Under the pieces are notes generated by a model that had not been told where the DNA came from, ran no database searches, and saw only the letters and a list, made by a program, of their open reading frames with translations. Below, piece by piece: positions 43,976-51,967 of a stretch of DNA of 64,000 nt (position 1 is its first letter; each line of letters begins with the position of its first letter). Location: the NCBI RefSeq assembly GCF_022811845.1, contig NZ_CP064266.1, positions 4,278,001-4,342,000 on the forward strand. Reading direction: 5' to 3'. The position numbers were made by a program, and so were the translations under genes. This DNA comes from Bacillus pseudomycoides (lineage in GTDB: Bacteria; Bacillota; Bacilli; Bacillales; Bacillaceae_G).

Positions 43976-44875
43976 ATGCAGAAATTAATTGTCTTTGCTA
44001 TTATTGGTTTTTTTGCTCAACTGATTGATGGAGCGCTTGGAATGGCGTATGGTGTAACGTCTTCCTCATTATTATTAATGTTTGGAATTGCACCTGCCGT
44101 CGCTTCCGCATCCGTTCATCTCGCTGAAGTTGTTACAACTGCAGCTTCTGGTGTATCTCATATTCGCTTTGGAAACGTTGATAAATATACGGTTTCTAGA
44201 CTGACATTGCCTGGTGCAATTGGCGCTTTTGTCGGCGCATGCTTTTTAAGTAACTTACCCGGCGATTTAATTAAACCGTACATTTCACTCTTTTTATTTA
44301 CATTAGGCGTCTACATTTTATTGCGATTTATTATTCAAAAACAGATTGTCAGATCAAGTAAACGCATGTCTAGTAAACAACTTATCCCACTTGGATTATT
44401 CGCTGGATTTGTTGATTCAACTGGCGGAGGCGGTTGGGGGCCTATCACTACACCAGTACTTCTTGCACGAGGAAATGAAGCACGAAAAGTCATTGGTTCT
44501 GTTGATACGAGTGAATTTCCTGTTTCATTAGCTGCAACGATTGGATTTTTCATTTCATTAGGATGGGAACAAGTTAGCTGGGTTTGGGTATTTGCACTTA
44601 TGCTCGGCGGCATTTTGGCAGCTCCAATTGCTGCATGGTTAGTACGAATTGTTCCTTCGCATTTACTTGGTGTACTCGTTGGTGGACTCATTATTTTCAC
44701 AAATATCCGAACGCTACTTACATCATTTAAAGTAGATCCAACAATTATTAACCTTTCCTACATCGCAGTAGGTCTTATCGTTATTATTGCACTTTTCATT
44801 TCAGTTAGAAATCACTCTCAACTTACAAAACAAAACGTTGGATATACGACTGGACAAAAACGAGTATTACCATAA
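43976..44875 (+). CDS. TauE/SafE-family anion exporter
   Basis: 299 residues, eight membrane segments. GFFAQLIDGALGMAYGVTSS at the start and GLFAGFVDSTGGGGWGPITT in the middle are the two TauE/SafE repeat motifs. Probably exports sulfite, sulfoacetate or a related anion. AGGGGG precedes the ATG. Expression must pass the leader hairpin. Confidence 0.85.
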   Translation: MQKLIVFAIIGFFAQLIDGALGMAYGVTSSSLLLMFGIAPAVASASVHLAEVVTTAASGVSHIRFGNVDKYTVSRLTLPGAIGAFVGACFLSNLPGDLIKPYISLFLFTLGVYILLRFIIQKQIVRSSKRMSSKQLIPLGLFAGFVDSTGGGGWGPITTPVLLARGNEARKVIGSVDTSEFPVSLAATIGFFISLGWEQVSWVWVFALMLGGILAAPIAAWLVRIVPSHLLGVLVGGLIIFTNIRTLLTSFKVDPTIINLSYIAVGLIVIIALFISVRNHSQLTKQNVGYTTGQKRVLP

Positions 44876-44897
44876 AACAGAAATAGTGAGAAATAAT

Positions 44898-44934
44898 AAG
44901 GTAAGCAAATGATACGTTTGCTTACCTTTTTTAA
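44898..44934 (+). terminator. Terminator after TauE/SafE
   Basis: AAGGTAAGCAAA pairs with TTTGCTTACC, followed by six T. Confidence 0.85.
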
Positions 44935-45203
44935 TTTCACCTTGTTTTGTATTCATATTAGCCCTCTAATTTCTTCAATTTTTTATCCGGACCGGATCGG
45001 GAGTACAATGATATCAATAGCTAATTTCAAATTGCAACTAAAATTTCTTTAAGAAAATGGCTTTTTGATAAAAAATGTCGAATTTTATTTTTCTGAATTT
45101 TCTTTTAATTTTAGAGGATTTTCTCTATCTTTTTGCGAAACATTTGTATAACAATTTTTTCTTCATTTTTTACATATTAAGTAGGTTGGTTCGGGCGGAG
45201 TTT

Positions 45204-45217
45204 TGAAAACGTTTCCT
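45204..45217. promoter_or_regulatory. Possible cre site (CcpA)
   Basis: TGAAAACGTTTCCT matches the cre consensus TGWAANCGNTNWCA at 12 of 14 positions. It lies about 100 bp upstream of the lysine riboswitch. Confidence 0.4.
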
Positions 45218-45322
45218 TTACAATAACCAATTATTGTTGATAATTTCCTACAAAAATTTCTTGCAATATTTTCAGAAACTAATTACAATTGCCATATATT
45301 AAAAATCATAGCAATGAACAAA

Positions 45323-45555
45323 TCCTCATCAGTCCGATGAGGTAGAGGTTGCGGCTTTTATTAGTAGAACGGCTTAGACACAGAGAATGTCAATGACTCC
45401 GTTTGAAAGGAAATGCTGCCGAAGTTTGTATTTCTTCTCTGGAAATATGAGCTGGGACTGTCTCCGAATAGGAACAGAACTGTCACGTTTACAAAATACC
45501 GTGTAAACGTGGTGTGCTATCTTAACGGAAGGGTATGATGGGGTGGTTATTTGTG
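45323..45555 (+). ncRNA. Lysine riboswitch (L box)
   Basis: L-box signatures appear in order: GATGAGGTAGAGGTTGCGG (P1/P2 with loop-E region), AGTAG, GAAAGGAAATGCTGCCGAAG (the conserved GCCGAAG) and GAGCTGGGACTGTC. The aptamer is followed by an intrinsic terminator and then a lysine permease gene. High lysine should favour termination. Confidence 0.9.
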
Positions 45556-45559
45556 AAAC

Positions 45560-45598
45560 GTTCCGCCAAATTCCTTTGGCGGTTTTTTGTTTTTTTCT
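45560..45598 (+). terminator. Riboswitch expression-platform terminator
   Basis: CCGCCAAA and TTTGGCGG pair around TTCC, followed by TTTTTTGTTTTTTT, 50 bp before lysP. Confidence 0.85.
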
Positions 45599-45641
45599 CC
45601 CCCCGTTCCTTCCTAATCTTACAAGAAAAGGAGTGTTGAAC

Positions 45642-47105
45642 ATGAATAGCGCAACAAATCAAGCTACCTCTACAAAACAATCTACACAAGAACAAGGTGA
45701 ATTAAGACGCGGATTAAAATCTCGTCACCTTACGATGATTTCTCTCGGCGGTACAATCGGTACCGGGCTCTTTCTTGCTAGTGGTGGTGTCATTCACACA
45801 GCAGGACCTGGCGGAGCTCTCATAGCATATGCGGCAATCGGAATTATGGTTTACTTTTTAATGACAAGCTTAGCTGAATTAGCAGCGTATATGCCTGTCA
45901 CGGGCTCATTTAGCACATACGCAACAAAATTTGTCGATCCATCACTTGGATTTGCACTCGGATGGAACTATTGGTATAACTGGGCAATTACCATTGCAGC
46001 TGAACTTGCAGCAGTTACATTAATTATGAAATTTTGGTTTCCAAATACCCCTTCCCTTATTTGGAGTGGTCTTTGTTTAGCTATTATGTTTCTTTTAAAC
46101 TATTTGTCTGTTAAAGGATTTGGTGAAGCGGAATATTGGTTTGCCCTTATTAAAGTAGCAACTGTTATTATTTTTTTAATTGTTGGATTTATGATGATTT
46201 TTGGCATTATGGGCGGCGAACCTGTTGGATTTAAAAACTTTACTGTTGCAGATGCACCATTTAACGGTGGCATTATGGCAATCATCGGTGTATTTATGGC
46301 AGCTGGTTTCTCGTTCCAAGGAACTGAATTATTAGGTGTAGCTGCTGGTGAGACGGCTGATCCAGAGCGCAGCATCCCAAAAGCAATTCGCTCCATCTTT
46401 TGGCGCATTCTATTATTCTATATCTTTGCAATTCTTGTTATCGGTCTATTGATTCCTTATACAACTGATAGTCTTGCAGCAAGTGATGTAACAGTAAGCC
46501 CATTTACACTTGTATTTGAAAAAGCCGGCGTTGCATTTGCAGCTTCTGTTATGAACGCTGTTATTTTAACAGCTGTTTTATCTGCTGGTAACTCAGGTAT
46601 GTACGCATCAGCTCGTATGCTTTGGGATTTAGCAAGACAAGGAAAAGCACCGAAGTTTTTAGGTAAATTGAATAGCCGCGGTGTACCTGTTAACGCGTTA
46701 ATCGCAACTTCAATAGTTGGCTGTGCTGCTTTCCTAGCTTCCTTATTCGGCGACGGCGTTGTATATATTTGGTTATTAAACGCATCTGGAATGTCCGGAT
46801 TTATCGCATGGGTAGGTATCGCAATTAGTCATTATCGATTCCGAAAAGCATACGTTGCACAAGGAAAAGATTTAAATGATTTACCGTATAAAGCAAAATG
46901 GTTCCCATTCGGCCCAATCTTCGCATTCGCGCTTTGTGTCATTGTCATTTTAGGACAAAACTACGGTGCATTTACGGGTGAATCAATCGATTGGAACGGT
47001 GTACTCGTTTCTTATATCGGATTACCACTCTTCCTTGCGATGTGGTTAGGATATAAATTTACAAAGAAAACAAAAGTAATTCCTCTTGATAAATGTGAAC
47101 TATAA
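45642..47105 (+). CDS. lysP: Lysine-type amino acid permease
   Basis: 487 residues, 12 membrane segments of the APC family: RGLKSRHLTMISLGGTIGTG and GPGGALIAYAAIGIMVYFLM at the N-terminus, and PERSIPKAIRSIFWRILLFY. The L-box in the leader identifies the substrate as lysine. AAGGAG precedes the ATG at 45642. Confidence 0.9.
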   Translation: MNSATNQATSTKQSTQEQGELRRGLKSRHLTMISLGGTIGTGLFLASGGVIHTAGPGGALIAYAAIGIMVYFLMTSLAELAAYMPVTGSFSTYATKFVDPSLGFALGWNYWYNWAITIAAELAAVTLIMKFWFPNTPSLIWSGLCLAIMFLLNYLSVKGFGEAEYWFALIKVATVIIFLIVGFMMIFGIMGGEPVGFKNFTVADAPFNGGIMAIIGVFMAAGFSFQGTELLGVAAGETADPERSIPKAIRSIFWRILLFYIFAILVIGLLIPYTTDSLAASDVTVSPFTLVFEKAGVAFAASVMNAVILTAVLSAGNSGMYASARMLWDLARQGKAPKFLGKLNSRGVPVNALIATSIVGCAAFLASLFGDGVVYIWLLNASGMSGFIAWVGIAISHYRFRKAYVAQGKDLNDLPYKAKWFPFGPIFAFALCVIVILGQNYGAFTGESIDWNGVLVSYIGLPLFLAMWLGYKFTKKTKVIPLDKCEL

Positions 47106-47110
47106 GTGAT

Positions 47111-47146
47111 GAAAACCCAGCAAACACTATGTTTGCTGGGTTTTTT
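47111..47146 (+). terminator. Terminator after lysP
   Basis: AAAACCCAGCAAACA pairs with TGTTTGCTGGGTTTTTT. Confidence 0.85.
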
Positions 47147-47240
47147 ATTGAAATGAATGCCTCTTCTTTCAAAGGATATGTTTCCTTTATGCCGAATAGT
47201 GTACTGCATAAAGGAATTATTAAAAAAGGTTGGGATTAAA

Positions 47241-47750
47241 ATGAACATCTCGTTAGAAAACGTCTCCACAGAGCACTTTGAAGTATTAAAAAATTTCTAT
47301 GCTCTATATTTACATGATCTATCTGAATTCTCCCCTGCTCTTCATCCAAATAAAAATGGATTTTTTGAATTTGATGCTTTTGAACTTATTTGTAACCGGG
47401 AAGAGCTTTCTCCCTACTTTATTAAATATGAAGAAAAATATATTGGTTTTCTCCTGTTTGCAAGTTCACCATTCACAGCGCCTGGAACAGATTACTGTAT
47501 TAACGATTTTTTCCTATTAAAAGCGTACCGTGGAAAAAAGATAGCAGATCAAGCAATTTTAAAACTATTGAAACAGTACAAAGGGACTTATTATGTGATG
47601 CAACTAAAAAGCAATAAAACAGCGGTGAACTTCTGGAAAAAGTTTTATCAAAAGAACGAGATAAAATATCAAGAAGTTGAAAAAATAAGCGATGACGAAT
47701 TATGCTTAACACAAACATTTACAGTTCCATCCTTACTTTACAAATCGTAA
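47241..47750 (+). CDS. GNAT-family acetyltransferase
   Basis: 169 residues from ATG 47241. NDFFLLKAYRGKKIADQAIL carries the acetyl-CoA loop (R-G-K-K-I-A, less canonical than usual) and KSNKTAVNFWKKFYQKNEIK the C-terminal motif. Substrate unknown. Confidence 0.8.
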   Translation: MNISLENVSTEHFEVLKNFYALYLHDLSEFSPALHPNKNGFFEFDAFELICNREELSPYFIKYEEKYIGFLLFASSPFTAPGTDYCINDFFLLKAYRGKKIADQAILKLLKQYKGTYYVMQLKSNKTAVNFWKKFYQKNEIKYQEVEKISDDELCLTQTFTVPSLLYKS

Positions 47751-47847
47751 TCTCTATACGCTTATCATTCATTGAAACCCTTTACTTCCTTATTTCTCAT
47801 GTTTTTGCAATAATAGAATAAGAACTATAAACAAAGGTTGGGATTCT

Positions 47848-48153
47848 ATGAACATTCGCGTAACTGATGAGGCAAAAGCCGTATTACATAAATCAAACGC
47901 AAATAACAAAAACATCATACGTATTAGAGGGACGATGACGAATTCTTGTAGTATATTTGTTGATGTTGATTTAATTTTCGATGAGTATAATCCAAATGAA
48001 ATCGCTTATGAAGATGAGCAACTTATTATTCAAATGGATGATTTTACAAAAGACTATATAGGAAATACATTAAAGCTTGATTATAAAATGACAGGTTTTA
48101 GTATTACGACTCCTAGTGAGACACTTGTATATGGATTATCGATTAAAAAATGA
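47848..48153 (+). CDS. HesB/YqkB-like protein
   Basis: 101 residues, MNIRVTDEAKAVLHKSNANN and a strand-rich body. The fold matches the HesB/IscA-like family, but only one Cys (NSCSIF) is present and the C-terminal C-G-C motif is absent, so it belongs to the group without a classical Fe-S scaffold site. Single gene. Confidence 0.75.
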   Translation: MNIRVTDEAKAVLHKSNANNKNIIRIRGTMTNSCSIFVDVDLIFDEYNPNEIAYEDEQLIIQMDDFTKDYIGNTLKLDYKMTGFSITTPSETLVYGLSIKK

Positions 48154-48202
48154 AGAATTCCCCTTGTTTCTTAACCGAAGCAAGAGGGGTTCTTCATTTT
48201 AC
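48151..48202 (+). terminator. Terminator after the HesB-like gene
   Basis: TGAAGAATTCCCCTTG pairs imperfectly with CAAGAGGGGTTCTTCA, followed by TTTT. Confidence 0.75.
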
Positions 48203-48398
48203 CTAATCTTATCAATATGTTTCCTTGAATTAAAGTTTAATAGAAAGCATCTTATAGACACCCATTTACAGTAAACTAAAAGAATCGATTTTAAAAGGTA
48301 ATTTATAAAAAACCCCACCATTACCAGTTTAATTATTGAATACATAGTATAAAAAACAATTAAACTTTATTTCAAAGCAACAAAGGTTTCTTTTTTTG

Positions 48399-48567
48399 TT
48401 CCAAAAGGTATACCTTTATAAGCGGTTTGTTTTTTTATGAAAAATGTAAACATATACCTAAAGGTATTTATTATTTTTGAACGTTCATAAAATGTATTTT
48501 TGATATTTTGGAACGCTACTTTTTTTGTGGATTCATGTAGTTCCTAAAGGTGTATCTTTTGGAACAA
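48399..48567. mobile_element. 169-bp inverted-repeat mini-element
   Basis: TTGTTCCAAAAGGTATACCT and the following TT (48399-48420) and its inverted copy ending in TTTTGGAACAA (48546-48567) form 22-bp arms with two mismatches. A third related motif ATACCTAAAGGTAT lies inside. No coding capacity. I see no other copy in the window. The flanking 48203-48398 is AT-rich without genes. Confidence 0.6.
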
Positions 48568-48642
48568 ATTCACAATTGTAGCACGGAGTTTTTTATATCT
48601 TTTAGTTGAAAAAGAAGAAAGTTGGGGTATTACTTCAAAATA

Positions 48643-48678
48643 GAAAAGCCCATATCCAAATTTGGATATGAGCTTTTC
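48643..48678 (-). terminator. Terminator after the barstar relic
   Basis: GAAAAGCCCATATCCAAA and TTTGGATATGAGCTTTTC pair with one mismatch. Confidence 0.75.
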
Positions 48679-48688
48679 ATTACATTTA

Positions 48689-48955
48689 TTATTTTACACT
48701 GAAAAAAAATTCCCCTGGCATGTCTTTCTGTGCATCTTGAAATATGTTTAAAATTAAATCTGCATATGAACCTAATGTCTGTTTATTTTCTTCAAAGAAT
48801 TCCCATTCTATGGTTACAGGAAGACCTATCCATCCAGTCAGACAATCCCACAAAGCACTAGCATTTTCTCCATAATAATCTAGAAAATCTAATTGCTCCT
48901 TTAATATTTTATGTAGCATCTCTTTACTTGTAAATTTTCGGCCATCTAATCGTAT
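48689..48955 (-). pseudogene. Barstar-like RNase inhibitor with a damaged start
   Basis: The frame from 48955 reads IRLDGRKFTSKEMLHKILKE and continues QLDFLDYYGENASALWDCLT, GWIGLPVTIEW, the barstar signature (D-Y-Y-G-x-N-x-x-A-L-W-D-C-L). A TAA lies two codons before the first Ile and no start codon matches the GAGGAG site, so only an internal ATG at 48919 is available, which would drop the first strand. It is preceded by a barnase remnant. Confidence 0.7.
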
Positions 48956-49140
48956 GGATTAATAATAAATCTCCTCTTTATTATTAATCCATCACTTGAA
49001 TAAAGAATTCTATCATTTCCTCGATATCCTGATAAATAGTTTATATCAGCCTCATACCACGTTCTACCTGTTACACTTGGTAATGCACCATCATCATTTC
49101 GGTAAATATTCCCACCAATACTAATGCTCCCATTACGACT
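48946..49140 (-). pseudogene. Barnase-type ribonuclease remnant
   Basis: In frame: SISIGGNIYRNDDGALPSVT, then GRTWYEADINYLSGYRGNDR and ILYSSDGLIIK, matching barnase around its catalytic Glu and two Arg residues. The N-terminal half is missing and the C-terminal part with the catalytic His is replaced by RRFIINPYD and a stop that overlaps the barstar region. Not a functional toxin. Confidence 0.75.
48956..48990. repeat. Perfect 14-bp inverted repeat over the barstar start
   Basis: GGATTAATAATAAA (48956-48969) and TTTATTATTAATCC (48977-48990) flank TCTCCTC, whose complement is the GAGGAGA ribosome-binding site of barstar. The repeat covers the place where barnase should end and barstar begin. 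Confidence 0.75.
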
Positions 49141-50113
49141 ACACCATTATTCGATTCCGAATAAAATTAAGCGTATCAATCCCTATTTTCTTTCGCTTTA
49201 ATACAATACCCGCATGCCCGCAATTATATATATATCGTGTTGGTCTATCCCATGAAGACCACAAATATTCGGTATCTTCAAAGTGTACGTATTCATCATA
49301 TTTAGCTGTTATTAATAGAATATTTTCCTTTTTCACTTTTGGAAGAGCTTGACTTGGTTCTATAATGTTCCAGTAATCGATTAGTTCTTGATATGTAACT
49401 CCATGATTTTCTAGGTCAGACTTAATATACTTACCAGGATCCGTTTTCCATATTGAATAGGAAAGTCGATTCGCATAAAATATTGAGGCTAATACGTCTA
49501 TATCCGGCTCAACCAGAGCTGTTAAATTTGTGATAAAACCTCCTAAACTAATTCCAATCAACACAATTGGACCTTCTTTATGTGTTTTTATCCAGTTAAT
49601 TAGTGTCCTTAGATCCACAACAGCTTGCTGGGTTGATTGTACTGTACGTTCAATATTAGCACTTACCATAAATTCCCCACTGTATAATGAATCATCTGGT
49701 TCTCTATCAAAATGAAATGGAAGTGTGTAATAATACATATTCCAACCCAATTTCATAATTTGATTATGAAATATTTTTTTCACTTTATCATTTGATTCCA
49801 TTCTCCATCCATGAACAAATATAACATTTGTAGCTGCCTCATTGTTATTTATATAAGTTTCTCCAATTACAATATCATTACGACTATATCCTGTTTGTAT
49901 TCCACTCTCATATTTAAATTTTCCAGTCTTATAATTTTTAGTATCCGAATTTTTCAAGTCAAATGATATACCAGTTACTTGTTTTTTGTAATAGCTCTCT
50001 ATATCTCTTATTTCACCTTTAATACTTGGTAATGAGCTAAACTGAAAGTTTTTGCTCCGTTTCCTATGTAAATCATATAAAGCAAATCGTTCCACCATTT
50101 TTGTAATCAACAT
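49139..50113 (-). CDS. Alpha/beta hydrolase
   Basis: 324 residues. VIFVHGWRMESND (oxyanion loop), nucleophile elbow LIGISLGGFI (about 195), acid in ITAKYDEYVHFED (about 270) and His in NCGHAGIV (about 300). All four elements are present, so it should be active. GGGGGAGG precedes the ATG. A mini-element end lies 12 bp upstream, so the native promoter has probably been separated from the gene. Confidence 0.8.
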   Translation of the reverse strand: MLITKMVERFALYDLHRKRSKNFQFSSLPSIKGEIRDIESYYKKQVTGISFDLKNSDTKNYKTGKFKYESGIQTGYSRNDIVIGETYINNNEAATNVIFVHGWRMESNDKVKKIFHNQIMKLGWNMYYYTLPFHFDREPDDSLYSGEFMVSANIERTVQSTQQAVVDLRTLINWIKTHKEGPIVLIGISLGGFITNLTALVEPDIDVLASIFYANRLSYSIWKTDPGKYIKSDLENHGVTYQELIDYWNIIEPSQALPKVKKENILLITAKYDEYVHFEDTEYLWSSWDRPTRYIYNCGHAGIVLKRKKIGIDTLNFIRNRIMV

Positions 50114-50440
50114 AATACCTCCCCCATTGCTATCAAGCTAAGAAAAGCAAATACTCCAGAACGAGAAAAATAAACTTGGTTGCCATAAAAGACATCACGT
50201 TTTCGCCTTGAAAGCATTAAAAAATTTCTATCTAATGATTATCAGGTACCGACTATTAAAGAAGAAATGCAATAGAATTAATCGCTACATCAATAAAGAT
50301 AATTAATAAAAATTTAAATTTAAAAACATCTTTTTTGTTCACAAAATATACACTATATCCATAGTAACTAGCAAGGAAACAATTAATTAATTATTGAAAT
50401 AAGTGTTGAATTAAAAAGAGAGAAGAGAAGGAAAGAGAAA
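50114..50440. mobile_element. Degenerate IS231-ended mini-element, copy 2, and spacer
   Basis: CATTGCTATCAAGCTAAGAA at 50125, followed by AAGCAAATACTCCAGAACG, matches the left half of the element at 31665 closely. The right end cannot be located, so the copy is degraded or truncated. The remainder up to 50440 has no gene. Confidence 0.55.
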
Positions 50441-51060
50441 ATGAAAAAATTAACGAGTCCAACTATGCATGATTTGGCGGAACAATTAGATCAAGGGAAT
50501 CCTTCTGCTATTATATTGTTTTTGGAGAAGATAAAGGAACCACAAACACCTATTGTGGAGACTTGTCCTATTGATGATGAGTACAATCTTGTTACATATA
50601 TTTGGTTGGGTGACGAAAAAACCGAATATGCATATGTATTTGGAAGTTTTCCTGGTTGGGATATAGCAGCGAATGAAATGGATAAACTTTTACATACAAA
50701 CATATGGTTTAAAACGTTCCGAACAAAAGAAAAGTTTGCTTCAACGTATTACTTTTCAATTAATGATGACTTTGAACAAGATTGGGTAAAACGAAGTGAA
50801 AATTATAAGCATGATCCATTGAATTCTAAGATGTTTGAGCATGAAGCAGGGTCAATTTCTGTTTTAGAGCTAGGCCTATCACAAATTGACCAAACAAAGC
50901 AACAAATTCATATTGCAACAGGAAAAGTGGAAACGCATCAGTTTTATAGTTCTATTTTAAAGAATGAACGGCAACTCTGGATATATACTCCGCATAATTA
51001 CTCACCTGAACAATCTTCTTATGACCTACTTATCATGTTTGATGGCAGATCTATGCTGCA
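50441..51060 (+). pseudogene. Enterochelin-esterase-like (Fes) gene, truncated
   Basis: About 205 residues matching the N-terminal domain of Fes-type esterases (NLVTYIWLGDEKTEYAYVFG, then YYFSINDDFEQDW) and the start of the hydrolase domain (RQLWIYTPHNYS, then DLLIMFDG). The rest, with the catalytic Ser, Asp and His, is missing; from about 51055 the sequence is the reverse strand of another broken gene. In an intact state it would hydrolyse ferric siderophores. Confidence 0.75.
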
Positions 51061-51443
51061 GTCGTATACTGCTTTTTTATTAATGGAATTACATTTTGAG
51101 TTGAATCTAGACTACCTACCGTTACTTCTGCTGGAGATCCTATAATCCCTGCTACATCAAATGTTAATATATATTCTGTGTTTGGCTTTACAGCAACAAC
51201 CTGATAAGCCGTGTCTTCACGTATTAATTTCAAATAATGATTACCTGTTTCAGAAGTACCTATGTTCTCAGTAGAAGAATTAGGGTTAGATAAAGCCCAA
51301 TTATTTAGCCCGTCTTCAAAGTTTCCATTTGTAACTTGTTCGGATACAGATAAACTATCCGCTGATACAGTAGCTGAAAAACCTATAATAGCACTTAATA
51401 CGATTGCTATAGAATATACTCCAAAACCAAATTTTTTTACCAT
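51051..51443 (-). pseudogene. Secreted CBM4_9-like protein, truncated
   Basis: 130 residues: signal peptide (to about 28, GFSATVSADS), then QVTNGNFEDGLNNWALSNPN and NHYLKLIREDTAYQVVAVKP, the jelly-roll opening of a CBM4_9-like carbohydrate-binding module. It stops where the Fes fragment is cut. GGGGGGAC precedes the ATG. The catalytic or toxin part, if any, is lost. Confidence 0.65.
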
Positions 51444-51523
51444 CTCCGTCCCCCCTTTAGGTACGTTTAAATTGTACTTTCATATTTCTATACCTTTAAA
51501 AGCTGTTGAATTAACATAAATAG

Positions 51524-51555
51524 AGCAAAAAGCACTCATATGAGTACTTTTTGCT
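51524..51555. terminator. Palindromic hairpin
   Basis: AGCAAAAAG and CTTTTTGCT flank CACTCATATGAGTA, which is itself a palindrome (CTCATATGAG). Probably a terminator for the gene ending upstream. Confidence 0.6.
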
Positions 51556-51593
51556 GACTTGAATCACCATTTTACTTTTGAGCGGTTGCTCTT

Positions 51594-51875
51594 TTATATT
51601 TTACCAAATATATCTATATTCGATATTGATAAAGTTATTTTATTCCAATTATTATTAGTGGTTCTACTGAGATACGTGTAATCCTCTTCATTACCAGGTT
51701 TTTGTATTTCTCCTTCACTTTCTATTTTTCGATACCATTTTCCTATTTTACTTTTATAATACCTTTCTATCTCTCCATATGGAATCCAGATTTCACGATC
51801 ATGTATTTGATCCATCACTGCATGAAGAATCTCATCATGATCGTACTTTTTAGGTCTTCTATGATGTGTTTGCAC
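51594..51875 (-). CDS. Hypothetical protein downstream of nheC
   Basis: 93 residues, highly charged: RRPKKYDHDEILHAVMDQIH and YGEIERYYKSKIGKWYRKIE, helical, no signal peptide. A GTG start with a weak site; the real start may differ. Family not recognised. About 90 bp after the nhe operon terminator. Confidence 0.45.
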   Translation of the reverse strand: MQTHHRRPKKYDHDEILHAVMDQIHDREIWIPYGEIERYYKSKIGKWYRKIESEGEIQKPGNEEDYTYLSRTTNNNWNKITLSISNIDIFGKI

Positions 51876-51920
51876 AAATTTTGTATATTCTCTACATTAG
51901 ATAGCACCAAGTACCGCGCG

Positions 51921-51959
51921 AAAAAAGCCGTTCTCCATAAGCTATGGAAATCGACTTTT
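51921..51959 (-). terminator. nhe operon terminator
   Basis: TTCCATA and TATGGA arms extended by AGTCGAT / GAACGGC, followed on the minus strand by CTTTTTTCG, immediately after the nheC stop. Confidence 0.7.
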
Positions 51960-51967
51960 GTAATTTA

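Noticed and set aside
43973..44880. Metabolite riboswitch in front of TauE/SafE
   Set aside because: The leader before the terminator is only about 28 nt, too short for a known aptamer such as the SAM or thiamine type.
48399..48567. CRISPR-like repeats
   Set aside because: The repeats are inverted and only two or three copies with irregular spacing; no cas genes in the window.
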